This document shows, piece after piece, positions 8,197 through 16,589 of a stretch of DNA of 64,000 bases. This DNA comes from Bradyrhizobium zhanjiangense (GTDB lineage Bacteria > Pseudomonadota > Alphaproteobacteria > Rhizobiales > Xanthobacteraceae). Position numbers and translations under genes: made by a program. The stretch spans positions 8,391,001 through 8,455,000 of the forward strand of contig NZ_CP022221.1 of assembly GCF_004114935.1 (NCBI RefSeq), written 5' to 3'. The notes under the pieces are model-generated. The model worked only from the letters and a program-made list of their open reading frames with translations, ran no database searches and had not been told where the DNA came from. Positions within the stretch are counted from its first letter, which is position 1; each line of letters begins with the position of its first letter.

Positions 8197-9170
8197 AAGC
8201 CGTCGTGAATTCGCTGCGTCGTTTCGCGCTGACCGGTCTCATCGTGCTGGTCGCGCTTTGGGCCGGTTACAAGCTGTGGGATTACTACTTTGATGCACCC
8301 TGGACCCGTGACGGACATGTGCGAGCCGACGTGGTGCCCGTGGCTCCCGATGTTTCCGGCTTTGTGAGCGAGGTTCTGGTTCGGGACAATCAGCAAGTAC
8401 AAAAGGGCGACGTGCTCTTCCGGATCGACCGGGCGCGCTATGAAATCGCGCTCAAGCAGGCAGAGGCGGTACAGGAAGGCAAGCGCGCCACGCTCGACAA
8501 TGCCAATGCCGATCTGAAGCGGTACAGTGCGCTGACGCCCGGCGTCGTGGTTTCCACGCAGCGGATGGACCAGGTCGTCGCCATCCAGGGCTCGGCCCAG
8601 GCGGCCTATGACCAAGCCGTCGCGGATGTTGCCCTTGCGAAGCTCAACATCGATCGCAGCGAGGTGCGGGCCTCGGTCAGCGGCATTGTCACCAACAATG
8701 AGCTGCGGCCGGGCGCCTACCTCACCCCCGGAAAGGGCGTGATGGCGCTGCTCGATACCGACACCCTGCACGTCCAGGGCTACTTCGAGGAAACCAAGCT
8801 GCAGCGCATCCATGTCGGCGATCCCGTCAAGGTGTGGCTGATGGGAAGCAGATATTTGTTGCAGGGGAAGGTGGAGAGTGTTGCGGCCGGCATCGAGGAC
8901 CGCGATCGCAGCAACGGCTCAACCCTTCTTGCCAACGTCAACCCGACCTTCAACTGGGTACGCCTGGCCCAACGTGTTCCGGTCCGAATCGCGCTGGATC
9001 GTGCCGCCGAACGTGACGAACTCGTTGCCGGTGCTACCGCAACGGTCGAGGTGGTCGGATCGCCGCCGAGCAGCGGCGGTCGCGTGGCGCAGGACCGGCC
9101 AACCGCGTCACGGCACTTCGGATGCCGGACGGTGCGAACCTCATTTGGATCCTCGCCTTCCTGCAGCTGA
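8193..9170 (+). CDS. HlyD-family membrane fusion protein (AaeA-like)
   Basis: 325 residues from ATG 8193, which overlaps the DUF983 stop and has AAGGAG upstream. One N-terminal membrane helix (FALTGLIVLVALWAGYKLW) is followed by the biotinyl-lipoyl half motif (VAPDVSGFVSEVLVRDNQQV), a helical hairpin (residues ~90-155) and the second lipoyl half and beta-barrel (VRASVSGIVTNNELRPGAYL, then VQGYFEETKLQRIHVGDPVK). This is the periplasmic adaptor of AaeAB-like pumps. The last ~35 residues are Ser/Arg-rich and unlike the family, so the 3' end may be slightly altered. Confidence 0.9.
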   Translation: MKAVVNSLRRFALTGLIVLVALWAGYKLWDYYFDAPWTRDGHVRADVVPVAPDVSGFVSEVLVRDNQQVQKGDVLFRIDRARYEIALKQAEAVQEGKRATLDNANADLKRYSALTPGVVVSTQRMDQVVAIQGSAQAAYDQAVADVALAKLNIDRSEVRASVSGIVTNNELRPGAYLTPGKGVMALLDTDTLHVQGYFEETKLQRIHVGDPVKVWLMGSRYLLQGKVESVAAGIEDRDRSNGSTLLANVNPTFNWVRLAQRVPVRIALDRAAERDELVAGATATVEVVGSPPSSGGRVAQDRPTASRHFGCRTVRTSFGSSPSCS

Positions 9171-9203
9171 AGCTAACATTACCGAAGCACAAGAGGTTCA
9201 GCG

Positions 9204-9529
9204 ATGCACTTTGATCCAGTCATGTTATCGCGCATCGAGTTCGCCTGGATCATCGCTTGGCACATCCTGATGCCTCGTTCACCGTCGGAGCTGCGTCCTA
9301 CATTGCACTCGGTCGAGGGTATGAGCCTTGCGACGGGACGCAAAGTCGATGTCCGCATCTCACATTCTGGACCAAGATCTTCGCCATCGCATTTGGCATG
9401 GGCGTCGTAACGGGTCTTATCATGCCGTTCCAGTTCGGCGCCAACTGGAGCCGCTACACGTCGGCGCTGCCGGACGAAACGCGAAAACCGGTGGTGGAGG
9501 AACCGGGCTCACTACCATCGAGAGTGTGA
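9204..9529 (+). pseudogene. cytochrome bd-type quinol oxidase subunit I, N-terminal remnant
   Basis: The first frame reads MHFDPVMLSRIEFAWIIAWH, and a second frame continues with ASFTVGAASYIAL and FWTKIFAIAFGMGVVTGLIM, then PFQFGANWSRYTSA. Joined, these match the first ~90 residues of cytochrome bd subunit I (CydA/CioA), including the haem b595 region that starts SRIEFAW. At least two frameshifts separate the pieces and the remaining ~380 residues are absent. An AAGAGGTTCAGCG site lies before the ATG. A dead fragment. Confidence 0.75.
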
Positions 9530-9709
9530 AATCGCACAAAGTCGTAGTTTGGCGTGGACAATCGTACGATTGGTAGCGGGGGAGCGCTACCTACGTTCCC
9601 CCCGACAGTTCTCAGCCGAGTTTTTGGTATCCGTGGCCTGAAACCGTGCTGACCATTTCCGGGGGGCGTGCTCGTCTGGGCTAGCCCTGAAACCGGGAAT
9701 GCAACTTAA

Positions 9710-9904
9710 CTAACCGCGGCCTTCCACCGCGGAACCTGCATGCACCGCTACGGCGAGCTGGACACCTACGGCCTGACGCGCACCGGTCGATGGAAGGACC
9801 CGGATTCGCCGGATCGATACAAGCACACCATGGCGAGCGCAGAGGCGCGACGCGCTGACTTGCTGCCGGTGCCCCAGCAAGCAGCTCGGCGCAAGCGGGC
9901 GTAG
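9710..9904 (+). pseudogene. tyrosine-recombinase (integrase) C-terminal remnant
   Basis: An open stretch ending at 9904 reads MHRYGELDTYGLTRTGRWKD, then PDSPDRYKHTMASAEARRAD. The GRWKDP...RYKHT pattern resembles the end of phage-type integrases around the catalytic tyrosine ('ERYTHT'). Nothing upstream encodes the rest of the domain. If correct, it is the scar of an integrated element. Assignment is from pattern only. Confidence 0.45.
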
Positions 9905-9907
9905 CAA

Positions 9908-10361
9908 TCAGTGCTCGGCCTTCCGATTTACGATGTCGGTCAAAAAATAAAGCGACCAGAGCACAGTCACAGTCAGCGAGCTGAGCAAGAAGGCAAGAAC
10001 AATAACGCCGCCGGCACGCACCGGCTCGATCAACGCCGGCCGTGTGGATATGACTTGGTCGTGGACGATAGTCGCGCCGACAGAAAGCAACAACACAACC
10101 AAGCTCAGGAAAACTTAAGTATCCGAGCAAATAGCAGACGAACTGACGTAACGACAGAACTTCACCGTCTAACACCAATTCCGCGCCGACCGGCCGCCTA
10201 TCCATGTGAGTCCCAGGCGACCCCATTGCGACGGAAGCCAGCGCACCGATCATGAACGGGACGGCCATAATAAGTAAGTCGCGCGCAAATTTAAGGACGC
10301 CAGCCAACTTGGAATTTGCGATGGCATCGGGAGTCAACGGGAGCAACGCCAAGGCGTTCAT
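9908..10361 (-). pseudogene. three-helix membrane protein split by a frameshift
   Basis: Starting at MNALALLPLTPDAIANSKLA (10361) the frame encodes a first helix (LLIMAVPFMIGALASVAMG) and part of a second (FVCYLLGYLSFPELG). Near 10095 the hydrophobic pattern jumps one frame to VVLLLSVGATIVHDQ, then GGVIVLAFLLSSLTVTVLWS and LYFLTDIVNRKAEH, ending at 9908. One single-base indel explains the split. Function unknown. Its first ~20 codons fall in the repeat also found near 63.5 kb. Confidence 0.55.
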
Positions 10362-10520
10362 CCCCGACGGGCCTCCAGCATCATTTATCACCACGCGGCA
10401 GCTTCGCGACAGCTCGACGGAGCTTGATTTCGATTCACCGAGCGCAGATCAGCTCGCCGTCCCCGGCCGGTGGCGCAAGAACGGTTAGCTCTTCTGGCGC
10501 GAACTGTTCTTCGCAGTGAT
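10296..10520 (+). repeat. ~225-bp dispersed direct repeat, copy 1
   Basis: This stretch recurs in the same orientation at about 63522-63750 with roughly 85-90% identity by eye. Shared blocks include ATGGCATCGG, GCAACGCCAAGGCGTTCATC and CGCGGCAGCTTCGCGACAGC. On the plus strand a short ORF (MASGVNGSNAKAFIPDG) is shared; on the minus strand it holds the start of the broken membrane protein. The two copies bracket 53 kb. No IS ends were found at its borders. Confidence 0.75.
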
Positions 10521-10678
10521 TGTGTTTGCCGATCAGGCGATGGTGCACCGCTTCAGGAAGGTACTTTAGCCGAACTGAAGGGGCTCACAATCCTCCTCGC
10601 TGCCGGTCGGCGCGGACAAGCTTGACCTAGCTGCGCAAGCCGCGCGCCGAACAACTGCCACCCACTCTCGGGAACGCG

Positions 10679-12370
10679 TCACGCTCGAACAGTGCGCAGG
10701 AAATTCGCGACCTCGTCGCTGAGTCTAGTCGAATTGCGCGACAACAGCCCGGCGGATGACAGGAGCTGAGCCGACGCGCTGCCCGTTTCGGCTGCGCCCC
10801 GTTGCACGTCGGCGACGCCGGAACTGACCTCGCCGGTGCCTTGGGCCGCCTGCTGAATGTTTCGAGCAATCTCGTGCGTCGCCGCACCCTGCTGCTCCAC
10901 CGCAACCGCGACCGCCGTGGCGATTTCGGACATTCTGGCAATGGTGCCGCTGATATCCGTGATGGCCGCGACAGATTTTCCTGTAGCGTCCTGCATGCTC
11001 CCGACCTGCTGGCTGATCTCTTCCGTCGCCTTGGCGGTCTGTTCGGCCAACGCCTTGACCTCGCTCGCGACCACGGCGAAGCCGCGACCGGCATCACCTG
11101 CGCGCGCCGCCTCGATCGTGGCGTTGAGCGCCAGGAGATTGGTTTGGCCGGCAATGCTGTTGATGAGATCGATGACATCCCCAATTCGCGCCGCGGCCTG
11201 CGCCAAACGCGTGATCTGTTCATTCGTTATTCCGGCCTGTCGGACCGCCTCGCTTGCGATGCGCGAGGACTCCTGCACCTGCCGGCCGACTTCTCCCACC
11301 GAGGCTGCTAACTCTTCTGAGGCAGACGCGACCGACTGGACGTTGGTTGTCGCTTCATTGGAAGCCGCGGCGACGCCAGTCGCCACGCTCTGCGTGCGTT
11401 CGGCCGTCGACCTCAGCGCGCTTGCAGATGATTCAAGCTGGCTCGAAGCTGAGGAGACCGTCTGAACGATTTCGCCCACCGCAGTCTCAAATGCGTCGGC
11501 AAGTCGATCCATCTCGCGCCGCTGGAGCTTGGCCTGCTGCCGCTCCTGCTCGGCCCTGCCTTCCTCTGCCTCCTTCTTGGCGATCAGTGCCTCCTTGAAC
11601 ACCTGCAATGCATCGGCCATTTGCCCGATCTCGGTGCGCTCGCCCTGATGCGTTACCTCAGCCGACAGATCACCAGCACTGAGCGCTTTCATCGGCGAGA
11701 CGATCGCGGCAATGCCTCGCGAGACGTTTCTCACCAAGAAGAAGGCGACGAGGGCGCCGACGAGGCCGGCGGTCGTCGCGATCGCCACAACAGTATTGAA
11801 GGTATAGTTGTAGGCGGCCGCGGCCTCCGCTCCCGCCTCGTCCGCGCCTTTGTTGTTCAGGTCGATGGCATTCGTCAGGACCTTGTCGGCCTTCAGGCCG
11901 ACGGGATTGACGGTTTTGCTGTTCAGCTCGTTGGCCTCTTCGGGGAAACGGCCAACCGCGGCGCGCGACAGACGCAGCACCTCCTGCGAGCCCTTCATGT
12001 ATTCGTTCCAGAGACCGCGCCATTCGTCGTAGAGCGCACGCTCCCGCGCACTGGAGATGAGCTTCTCGTAACCCGCGATATTCTGCGCCATCCTTTCGGC
12101 GACCTGCTCGATCCGCTTGTCAAAGTCCACCTTGTCCTCTGCACGGTCGTTCAGCAGGTGTTGCCGCACCGCATTGCGGTAAGTGATCGTGGTTGCGCGC
12201 AGCTCGCCGAGCACGCGGATGCTTGGGAGCCAGTTGGTCTGCATGTCGATGACCGCGGCGTTGATCACCTGCATCTTCCAGATTGCAAACGCGCTGGTGG
12301 CGAGTAGTGCCAGCAAGAGGCCGACGACGACAGCGGAGATTTTGGTGCGGATGGGCATCTTCGCAAACAT
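10679..12370 (-). CDS. methyl-accepting chemotaxis protein
   Basis: 563 residues, ATG 12370 behind GGGGAG. TM1 is residues 11-31; a four-helix-bundle sensor domain (4HB_MCP type) fills 32-190, facing the periplasm; TM2 is 192-214 ([20 protein letters not shown]); HAMP is 215-265; the coiled-coil signalling domain runs 300-563. The conserved hairpin tip is visible ([20 protein letters not shown], then [20 protein letters not shown]). It would relay ligand binding to CheA/CheW; no che genes are in the window. No C-terminal CheR-tether pentapeptide is evident. Complete. Confidence 0.95.
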   Translation of the reverse strand: MFAKMPIRTKISAVVVGLLLALLATSAFAIWKMQVINAAVIDMQTNWLPSIRVLGELRATTITYRNAVRQHLLNDRAEDKVDFDKRIEQVAERMAQNIAGYEKLISSARERALYDEWRGLWNEYMKGSQEVLRLSRAAVGRFPEEANELNSKTVNPVGLKADKVLTNAIDLNNKGADEAGAEAAAAYNYTFNTVVAIATTAGLVGALVAFFLVRNVSRGIAAIVSPMKALSAGDLSAEVTHQGERTEIGQMADALQVFKEALIAKKEAEEGRAEQERQQAKLQRREMDRLADAFETAVGEIVQTVSSASSQLESSASALRSTAERTQSVATGVAAASNEATTNVQSVASASEELAASVGEVGRQVQESSRIASEAVRQAGITNEQITRLAQAAARIGDVIDLINSIAGQTNLLALNATIEAARAGDAGRGFAVVASEVKALAEQTAKATEEISQQVGSMQDATGKSVAAITDISGTIARMSEIATAVAVAVEQQGAATHEIARNIQQAAQGTGEVSSGVADVQRGAAETGSASAQLLSSAGLLSRNSTRLSDEVANFLRTVRA

Positions 12371-12554
12371 GGCATTCTCCCCAAAAGGACTAAATTTGTG
12401 ATGCCCTCCCGTCGCAATACCATCTGACAGGTGGCCGTCTCTCCCCTGGACCGGACCAGTTGTAAACGCCCGATGCTAGTAGAAGTTGTAACGATCTTTG
12501 CTTTAAGCAATTCTTATCATTAAGGCTGATTAATTCCTGGCGAACAGCTTTTGC

Positions 12555-12573
12555 ACGAATTTGGAAAATTCGT
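12555..12573. promoter_or_regulatory. 8-bp inverted repeat upstream of the chemotaxis gene
   Basis: ACGAATTT GGA AAATTCGT is a perfect 8-bp inverted repeat about 185 bp upstream of the receptor start. It could be an operator or a small hairpin. No promoter boxes were confirmed around it. Confidence 0.25.
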
Positions 12574-12599
12574 CTCTTGCTGCCTGGGCTAGCGAGCAA

Positions 12600-12924
12600 A
12601 TTCTGATTTGCCGGCTCCGGTGCCTATTCGGCGAAGCTGTTGAACGGCACGAGGCACCGGTTCTCAGGCTTCAGCCAGCCGCGCCAATGCGGCGGTGACG
12701 TGTTGCGGATGTTGGACCCGCGGCCCGCCAGTGCGCAGCGGCGGCGTCATGCCCCCAGCGCATCAGAGTCATTTCACTTCCGGCTTCCGTTTGCGGATCA
12801 CGGGAGCTGGATAGTCCGGGAAGTCGCCGGCCATCGGCTGCAAGTTGCCGACGTAGCGGTTGACCACGCGGAATAGCGCGAGGATGGCGGCTTGGTTGGC
12901 GGTGATGCTGTAAAGATTGCACAT
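12600..12924 (-). pseudogene. SOS response-associated peptidase (SRAP/YedK), broken
   Basis: ATG at 12924 starts MCNLYSITANQAAILALFRV, then VNRYVGNLQPMAGDFPDYPA. This keeps the catalytic Cys2 that crosslinks abasic sites in SRAP (HMCES/YedK) proteins. The frame stops at PEVK; a shifted frame continues TLMRWGHDAAAAHWR, and another ends HWRGWLKPENRCLVPFNSFA before an in-frame stop. SRAP proteins are ~220-250 residues; only ~110 are recognisable here, in three frames, and the C-terminal half is gone. Non-functional remnant. Confidence 0.75.
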
Positions 12925-12950
12925 GGAGAGAAGCCGCCGGCCCGCTCGAC

Positions 12951-13151
12951 CTAGAGCATCCGGTCCTTGGTGACCCGCAAGCTGCGAACGTAATAGCCCT
13001 GTCTTTGAACGGCTGACTTGATCTCATCGCTGACTTTGAGAACTCGTTTTCTGCTCTTGCGCCACTTATTCTGAGAGTAAACTGCGGGTATCGCAGAGCC
13101 TGTGCTTAGAACGAGAAAATCGCGCTTCTCATTGCGATAGACATCAAACAC
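12951..13151 (-). CDS. 66-residue basic small protein
   Basis: ATG at 13151. The sequence [20 protein letters not shown], with [20 protein letters not shown] in the middle, is strongly basic. It is of a type I recognise as a recurring uncharacterised small protein in Bradyrhizobium. It precedes the broken SRAP gene on the same strand by 26 bp. No domain or localisation signal. Confidence 0.55.
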   Translation of the reverse strand: MFDVYRNEKRDFLVLSTGSAIPAVYSQNKWRKSRKRVLKVSDEIKSAVQRQGYYVRSLRVTKDRML

Positions 13152-13558
13152 TTTTCGCCCCCGCTAATCGTATTGAAGGAAGCACGAAATATGTTTCAGT
13201 CATTCTGATCCCTCAGCTTACCACCTCGCACGGCTGTGCGGGTTGCAAACGTGCAACGCTCAGCGACTTCTGCTTCACCGCGCACGGCTAGCCCGGAGTA
13301 TTCGATCATTGTGTCCGCCGAATTTCGATGCTCTCGATGCAACCTGCGTACTACGATACCGGTTGCTCGCAACTTGCTAACTTTTTTTCAACCGCTTTGA
13401 CTTAAAAATTTGAACACGGACTTCGACGGTCGGTCGGCGTGGCCGTTCTTACGACCGCAATGCTTGCCCGAGTGGGCCTGTCTTTGTACTCGCGTATACC
13501 TGTATTTTCATTGCGATACCTTTCGGCACTGCCGCCGAACCAAATAGAGATTGCGACG
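13152..13558. other. intergenic, nothing recognised
   Basis: About 400 bp between divergent small genes. It holds an AT-rich patch near 13380-13410 that could serve a promoter, but no gene, repeat or terminator could be identified. Confidence 0.4.
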
Positions 13559-13936
13559 ATGTCGTCGGTGCTTAAATTTCGCCAGCCGCACAACGCGAAC
13601 TCCAAGACGTCCCCCTCGCGCCAGAAACTGCCTGACATTCTCGCCAACATCGCCGCTCTGTTGTCGCGAGTTCAAGCTCTCGAAATTCAGACAATAGATG
13701 ACGCTCGTCAGGCGATCTTCATTCTTGAACTCGCGAATGGCTGCATCCGGGTGATCGTCGGACAAATCCCACTGAACGAGACAGCCAGAACGACTCTACT
13801 GGCTCAGTCGGGGCGGATCGATCTGCTGATTGCAGAGACGCGCAGAGAGGCGACCTGTTTGTTTGAACCAACTGATTTGAAATCGTGGATTGCAGATGAC
13901 CGAGGACAATCGAAAGGCGCACCGCGTTCGGTTTGA
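13559..13936 (+). CDS. hypothetical cytoplasmic protein
   Basis: 125 residues from ATG 13559 (MSSVLKFRQPHNANSKTSPS). The central part (LPDILANIAALLSRVQALEI, QTIDDARQAIFILELANGCI) is predicted helical. I do not recognise a family. Its last 41 bases overlap the start of the PilZ gene, which suggests co-expression. An upstream in-frame start would add 40 unconvincing residues. Confidence 0.5.
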   Translation: MSSVLKFRQPHNANSKTSPSRQKLPDILANIAALLSRVQALEIQTIDDARQAIFILELANGCIRVIVGQIPLNETARTTLLAQSGRIDLLIAETRREATCLFEPTDLKSWIADDRGQSKGAPRSV

Positions 13937-14213
13937 ACACAAGCACATCGTGAGCATCATGGGTGTTGATGGCACGTGGCGAAGAAGCTGCATTCTCATC
14001 GATGCCTCTGCAAGCGGTGCCAAGCTTGAGGTCGAGGGCTCAACGGACCCCCTCAAGGCACAGGAGTTCTTCCTAGTTCTGTCGTCCACTGGACTGGCAT
14101 TTCGGCGCTGCGAGCTGATTTGGGTGGATGGGTCTCACGTCGGAGTCCAATTCGTCACCGCAAAGACGAAGGCGACGGCAAGTCCACAGAAACGTCTTGT
14201 CGGCTCACAATGA
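13896..14213 (+). CDS. PilZ-domain protein
   Basis: 105 residues from ATG 13896. The c-di-GMP binding signature is present: the RxxxR motif near the start (RKAHRVRF) followed by D/NxSxxG (LIDASASGAKLEVEG), then the PilZ beta-barrel strands (FFLVLSSTGLAFRRCELIWV, DGSHVGVQFV). Stand-alone PilZ proteins bind c-di-GMP and modulate motility, exopolysaccharide or surface behaviour; the target is unknown. Overlaps its neighbours on both sides (41 bp upstream, ATGA downstream). Confidence 0.85.
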   Translation: MTEDNRKAHRVRFEHKHIVSIMGVDGTWRRSCILIDASASGAKLEVEGSTDPLKAQEFFLVLSSTGLAFRRCELIWVDGSHVGVQFVTAKTKATASPQKRLVGSQ

Positions 14214-14437
14214 GACGAGTTCGGCACCAAATGAGCGCTCAGCAACCTGACAAGCTTGTTGTCGGCAGTCGCTTCATGATGAGCGAGCTGGGGATCGTTC
14301 AGCTCCCACAGTTCGCCCATAAGACCGGCACCATTGTCGAAACCAGTAGTCGCACCCCTGGCGTGACGGTGCTGTTCGACGGCGCGGTCAGACCGACCGT
14401 CTTAGACCGAAGCTACATAGCTGCTCTCTCCAAGTGA
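14210..14437 (+). CDS. 75-residue hypothetical protein
   Basis: Starts at the ATGA overlap with the PilZ stop (14210). It reads MRRVRHQMSAQQPDKLVVGS, then ELGIVQLPQFAHKTGTIVET, a compact beta-rich pattern similar to small KOW/SH3-like proteins, though that similarity is weak. An internal ATG (MSAQQPDK) is an alternative start. Tight overlap implies translational coupling with the PilZ gene. Confidence 0.55.
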   Translation: MRRVRHQMSAQQPDKLVVGSRFMMSELGIVQLPQFAHKTGTIVETSSRTPGVTVLFDGAVRPTVLDRSYIAALSK

Positions 14438-14464
14438 CGATCCTTTTTGCAGGTCGCGCTCACC

Positions 14465-14629
14465 ATGAAAACACAGAAGCCAAAGCAATGGGCCGACCAA
14501 GAGGTCCGACGATTAGTCAGGCTCGCCCGGCAGGGAGTTGGCACATCGAGGATAGCCGCCGAACTCGGCCGCCACGCCGGATCGGTTAGGCGAATGGCGC
14601 GAACCGTGGGAATACTGTTGAAGAAGTAG
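14465..14629 (+). CDS. 54-residue helix-turn-helix protein
   Basis: MKTQKPKQWADQEVRRLVRL, then ARQGVGTSRIAAELGRHAGS and VRRMARTVGILLKK. The middle (RLARQGVGTSRIAAELGRH) is a typical helix-turn-helix resembling SANT/Myb-like or GcrA-like small DNA-binding domains. It lies 27 bp after the previous gene, in the same direction as the PilZ cluster. Likely DNA-binding; target unknown. Confidence 0.6.
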   Translation: MKTQKPKQWADQEVRRLVRLARQGVGTSRIAAELGRHAGSVRRMARTVGILLKK

Positions 14630-14648
14630 CCGTTGGGAGCGCCGAAAA

Positions 14649-14924
14649 CTACCGGACCGTTGAGCCTTTTAGTCTAGCCGTTGCAAGCGAAAGTGGCCGA
14701 GCAGCAGCTCCCCGCCGTGACGGCCATGGCTCGCAAGCAATTCCATCCCCGTCGCGATCGTGGTGCTTCCAATAGCCGGGCTCCCCCCGTCTCGCAGATG
14801 CCAAGCCGACTAAGCGGGCAAACTCACAGTTGGGCGCAGACGCGATATGTCTGAGCGTTGTCATGATCGGCCAAGAACTCGAAACAAGGGCCGGATAGTC
14901 GAGGCGTCGGCGGATCCTAGCCAA
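14649..14924 (-). CDS. excalibur calcium-binding domain protein
   Basis: The core SAPNCEFARLVGLASARRGE, then PGYWKHHDRDGDGIACEPW, matches the excalibur domain, with its DxDxDGxxCE calcium loop and two cysteines. These are small extracellular domains. The N-terminus is not a convincing signal peptide and the C-terminal ~20 residues look unrelated, so this may be a truncated form; ATG at 14864 is an alternative start. Confidence 0.6.
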   Translation of the reverse strand: MARIRRRLDYPALVSSSWPIMTTLRHIASAPNCEFARLVGLASARRGEPGYWKHHDRDGDGIACEPWPSRRGAAARPLSLATARLKGSTVR

Positions 14925-15019
14925 CTCACCGTTGGCTTATCGAGGCCCAGCCTGCCGAGGAAAACCGTAGAAATGTGCGCCTCTCCTGATTGATCCATCC
15001 ATCACGCTACCTTGCGCTA

Positions 15020-15043
15020 CCCGCCCTCGGGCGGGTTTTTTTT
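15020..15043 (+). terminator. Rho-independent terminator
   Basis: CCCGCCC TC GGGCGGG followed by eight T residues. The T-run is on the plus strand, so it would stop transcription coming from the PilZ/HTH gene cluster. Confidence 0.75.
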
Positions 15044-15053
15044 GCATCGCGGA

Positions 15054-15194
15054 TCAATGCGATGCGCAATGAGGACATGTGCCGTCTGCGGCTTCACTGA
15101 GCTGTCGTCCAATTTCTTCCCAAAGGTCTTTCGGCTCCCAATTCGTGCCATCGCTCCTGACGATCCTCTTGGCGCGCAAGGCATGGCTTCGGCC
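15054..15194 (-). pseudogene. 3' half of a small conserved gene interrupted by the IS3 element
   Basis: On the minus strand the flank just left of the IS reads HALRAKRIVRSDGTNWEPKD, then LWEEIGRQLSEAADGTCPHC and ASH-stop at 15054. Together with the right flank (16463-16589) this rebuilds a ~80-residue small protein with a C-terminal CPHC motif. The frame here is one base off relative to the other half (a base is missing before the HAL codons), so the gene was damaged independently of the insertion. Confidence 0.7.
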
Positions 15195-15257
15195 TGACCT
15201 GCCACTGCGTATTTCCTCCAGAAGGAGTTAGAGTCCGGCCCGAAGAAGGACGGACAG

Positions 15258-15524
15258 ATGAAGCGAGCAAGGTTCACGGAAGAGCAGATTATCGCGGTAT
15301 TGAAGGAGCATGAGGCTGGGGCGAAGACAGCCGACCTGGCTCGCAAGCACGGTGTTTCCGAGGCGACGATCTACAATTGGAAGGCCAAATTCGGCGGCAT
15401 GGACGTTTCCGAAGCGAAGCGGCTGAGGGCCTTGGAAGAGGAGAACGCGAAGCTGAAGAAGCTTCTGGCCGAGCAGATGCTCGATGCGGCCGCACTTCGC
15501 GAGCTCCTTTCAAAAAAATGGTAG
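15258..15524 (+). CDS. IS3-family transposase orfA (HTH subunit)
   Basis: 88 residues. It starts [20 protein letters not shown] and holds the HTH_Tnp_1 helix-turn-helix ([20 protein letters not shown]) followed by a leucine-zipper-like coiled coil ([20 protein letters not shown]). It binds the IS ends. It terminates at 15524 just after an A7 run (15512-15518) where ribosomes can slip -1 into orfB to make the OrfAB transposase. Confidence 0.92.
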   Translation: MKRARFTEEQIIAVLKEHEAGAKTADLARKHGVSEATIYNWKAKFGGMDVSEAKRLRALEEENAKLKKLLAEQMLDAAALRELLSKKW

Positions 15525-16444
15525 GGCCCGCCGCCAAGCGCGCTGCGGTCGCGCATCTGCAGGCCGTCATGAGCCTGTCGGAACGGCGGGCCTGCTCGAT
15601 CGTGGAGGCGGATCGGAAGATGATCCGCTATCGCTCCAGCCGCCCGCCGGACGCAGTTCTGCGTGGCCGATTGCACGATCTCGCCAACGAGCGGCGGCGT
15701 TTCGGCTATCGCCGGTTGTTCGTCCTGCTGCGGCGGGAGGGCGAGCCCTCGGGGATCAACCGGATCTACCGGCTTTATCGCGAGGAAGGGCTCACCGTCC
15801 GCAAGCGGCGGGCTCGCCGCAAGGCCGTGGGGACCCGCGCCCCGATCCTGGTCGAGGCGAGGCCCAACGCGCGCTGGTCGCTGGACTTCGTCCACGACCA
15901 GTTCGCCAATGGCCGACGCTTCCGCATCCTCAACATCGTCGACGACGTCACCAAAGAATGCCTGGGCGCCATTCCGGAGACGTCGATCTCGGGGCAGCGC
16001 GTGGCCCGCGAACTGACGGCAATCGTCGAGCGACGCGGCAAGCCAGGAATGATTGTGTCCGACCATGGCACCGAGTTCACCTGCAACGCCATGCTCGCCT
16101 GGTGCAAGGACGCAGCCATCGATTGGCACTTCATCGCACCGGGAAAGCCGATGCAGAACGGCTTCGTCGAGAGTTTCAATGGCCGGATGCGCGATGAGCT
16201 ACTCAACGAGACCCTGTTCTTTGATCTCGATGACGCCCGCGCCAAGATCGCCAACTGGGTCGCCGACTACAATCTCCAGCGTCCCCACTCGTCGCTGAAA
16301 TACCTGACCCCCGCGGCCTACGCCGCCCACCTCACCGCAACGGACGATCGGCTGCGCAACCCCGACCAGCTCCGCCGATCGTCCGTTGCTCCATCCGCGC
16401 CACTTGGCGTACAAAACCTCAAGACTCTAACTGCCGCTGGATGA
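15518..16444 (+). CDS. IS3-family transposase orfB (DDE integrase domain)
   Basis: 308 residues from ATG 15518, overlapping orfA by 7 bp in the -1 frame. HTH_21-like region near residues 35-90 ([20 protein letters not shown]). DDE catalytic triad visible: first Asp in [10 protein letters not shown], second in IVSDHGTEF, Glu in [17 protein letters not shown]. The C-terminal [10 protein letters not shown] tail is typical. Complete, so the element is probably still active. Confidence 0.93.
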   Translation: MVGPAAKRAAVAHLQAVMSLSERRACSIVEADRKMIRYRSSRPPDAVLRGRLHDLANERRRFGYRRLFVLLRREGEPSGINRIYRLYREEGLTVRKRRARRKAVGTRAPILVEARPNARWSLDFVHDQFANGRRFRILNIVDDVTKECLGAIPETSISGQRVARELTAIVERRGKPGMIVSDHGTEFTCNAMLAWCKDAAIDWHFIAPGKPMQNGFVESFNGRMRDELLNETLFFDLDDARAKIANWVADYNLQRPHSSLKYLTPAAYAAHLTATDDRLRNPDQLRRSSVAPSAPLGVQNLKTLTAAG

Positions 16445-16462
16445 AAATGCAGTGGCAGGTCA

Positions 16463-16589
16463 GGCCGCATCATCACCGATGCGGATGGTTACATCAGAAT
16501 GGAAGGGGGCAGACCTTGATTGCACGCGTAGTCTCTAGTGCATAGCGCACCGTGGCGCTGAGATCGTCGGCGAAATTCTTGGTGGACAT
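16463..16589 (-). pseudogene. 5' half of the small gene interrupted by the IS3 element
   Basis: ATG at 16589 gives MSTKNFADDLSATVRYALET, then TRAIKVCP. An extra C in a C5 run then shifts the frame, giving an early stop; in the corrected frame it continues FHSDVTIRIGDDAA up to the IS edge. The continuation lies at 15054-15194. This protein type (a Cys-Pro near the middle, GDDAAE, C-terminal CPxC) is a small uncharacterised family in Bradyrhizobium. Confidence 0.7.

Larger units (their letters stand above)
15195..16462 (+). mobile_element. IS3-family (IS407-type) insertion sequence, apparently intact
   Basis: About 1.27 kb. The ends are long imperfect inverted repeats beginning TGACCTGCCACTGC (15195) and, reverse-complemented, TGACCTGCCACTGC (ending 16462), similar for ~40 bp and ending GTTAGAGTC inside. 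It is flanked on both sides by GGCC (15191-15194, 16463-16466), consistent with the 4-bp target duplications of the IS407 subgroup. It encodes orfA and orfB with a frameshift signal between them, and split a small gene on the minus strand. Confidence 0.88.

Noticed and set aside
8166..8813. 215-codon minus-strand frame opposite HlyD
   Set aside because: Antisense to conserved lipoyl and hairpin segments, no independent signals.
9561..9601. GGTAGCGGGGGAGCGCTACC hairpin after the oxidase remnant
   Set aside because: Short stem with no T-run in either direction and no live gene to terminate.
11621..12307. 228-codon plus-strand frame opposite the chemotaxis receptor
   Set aside because: Antisense to a conserved sensor and HAMP region; no ribosome site.
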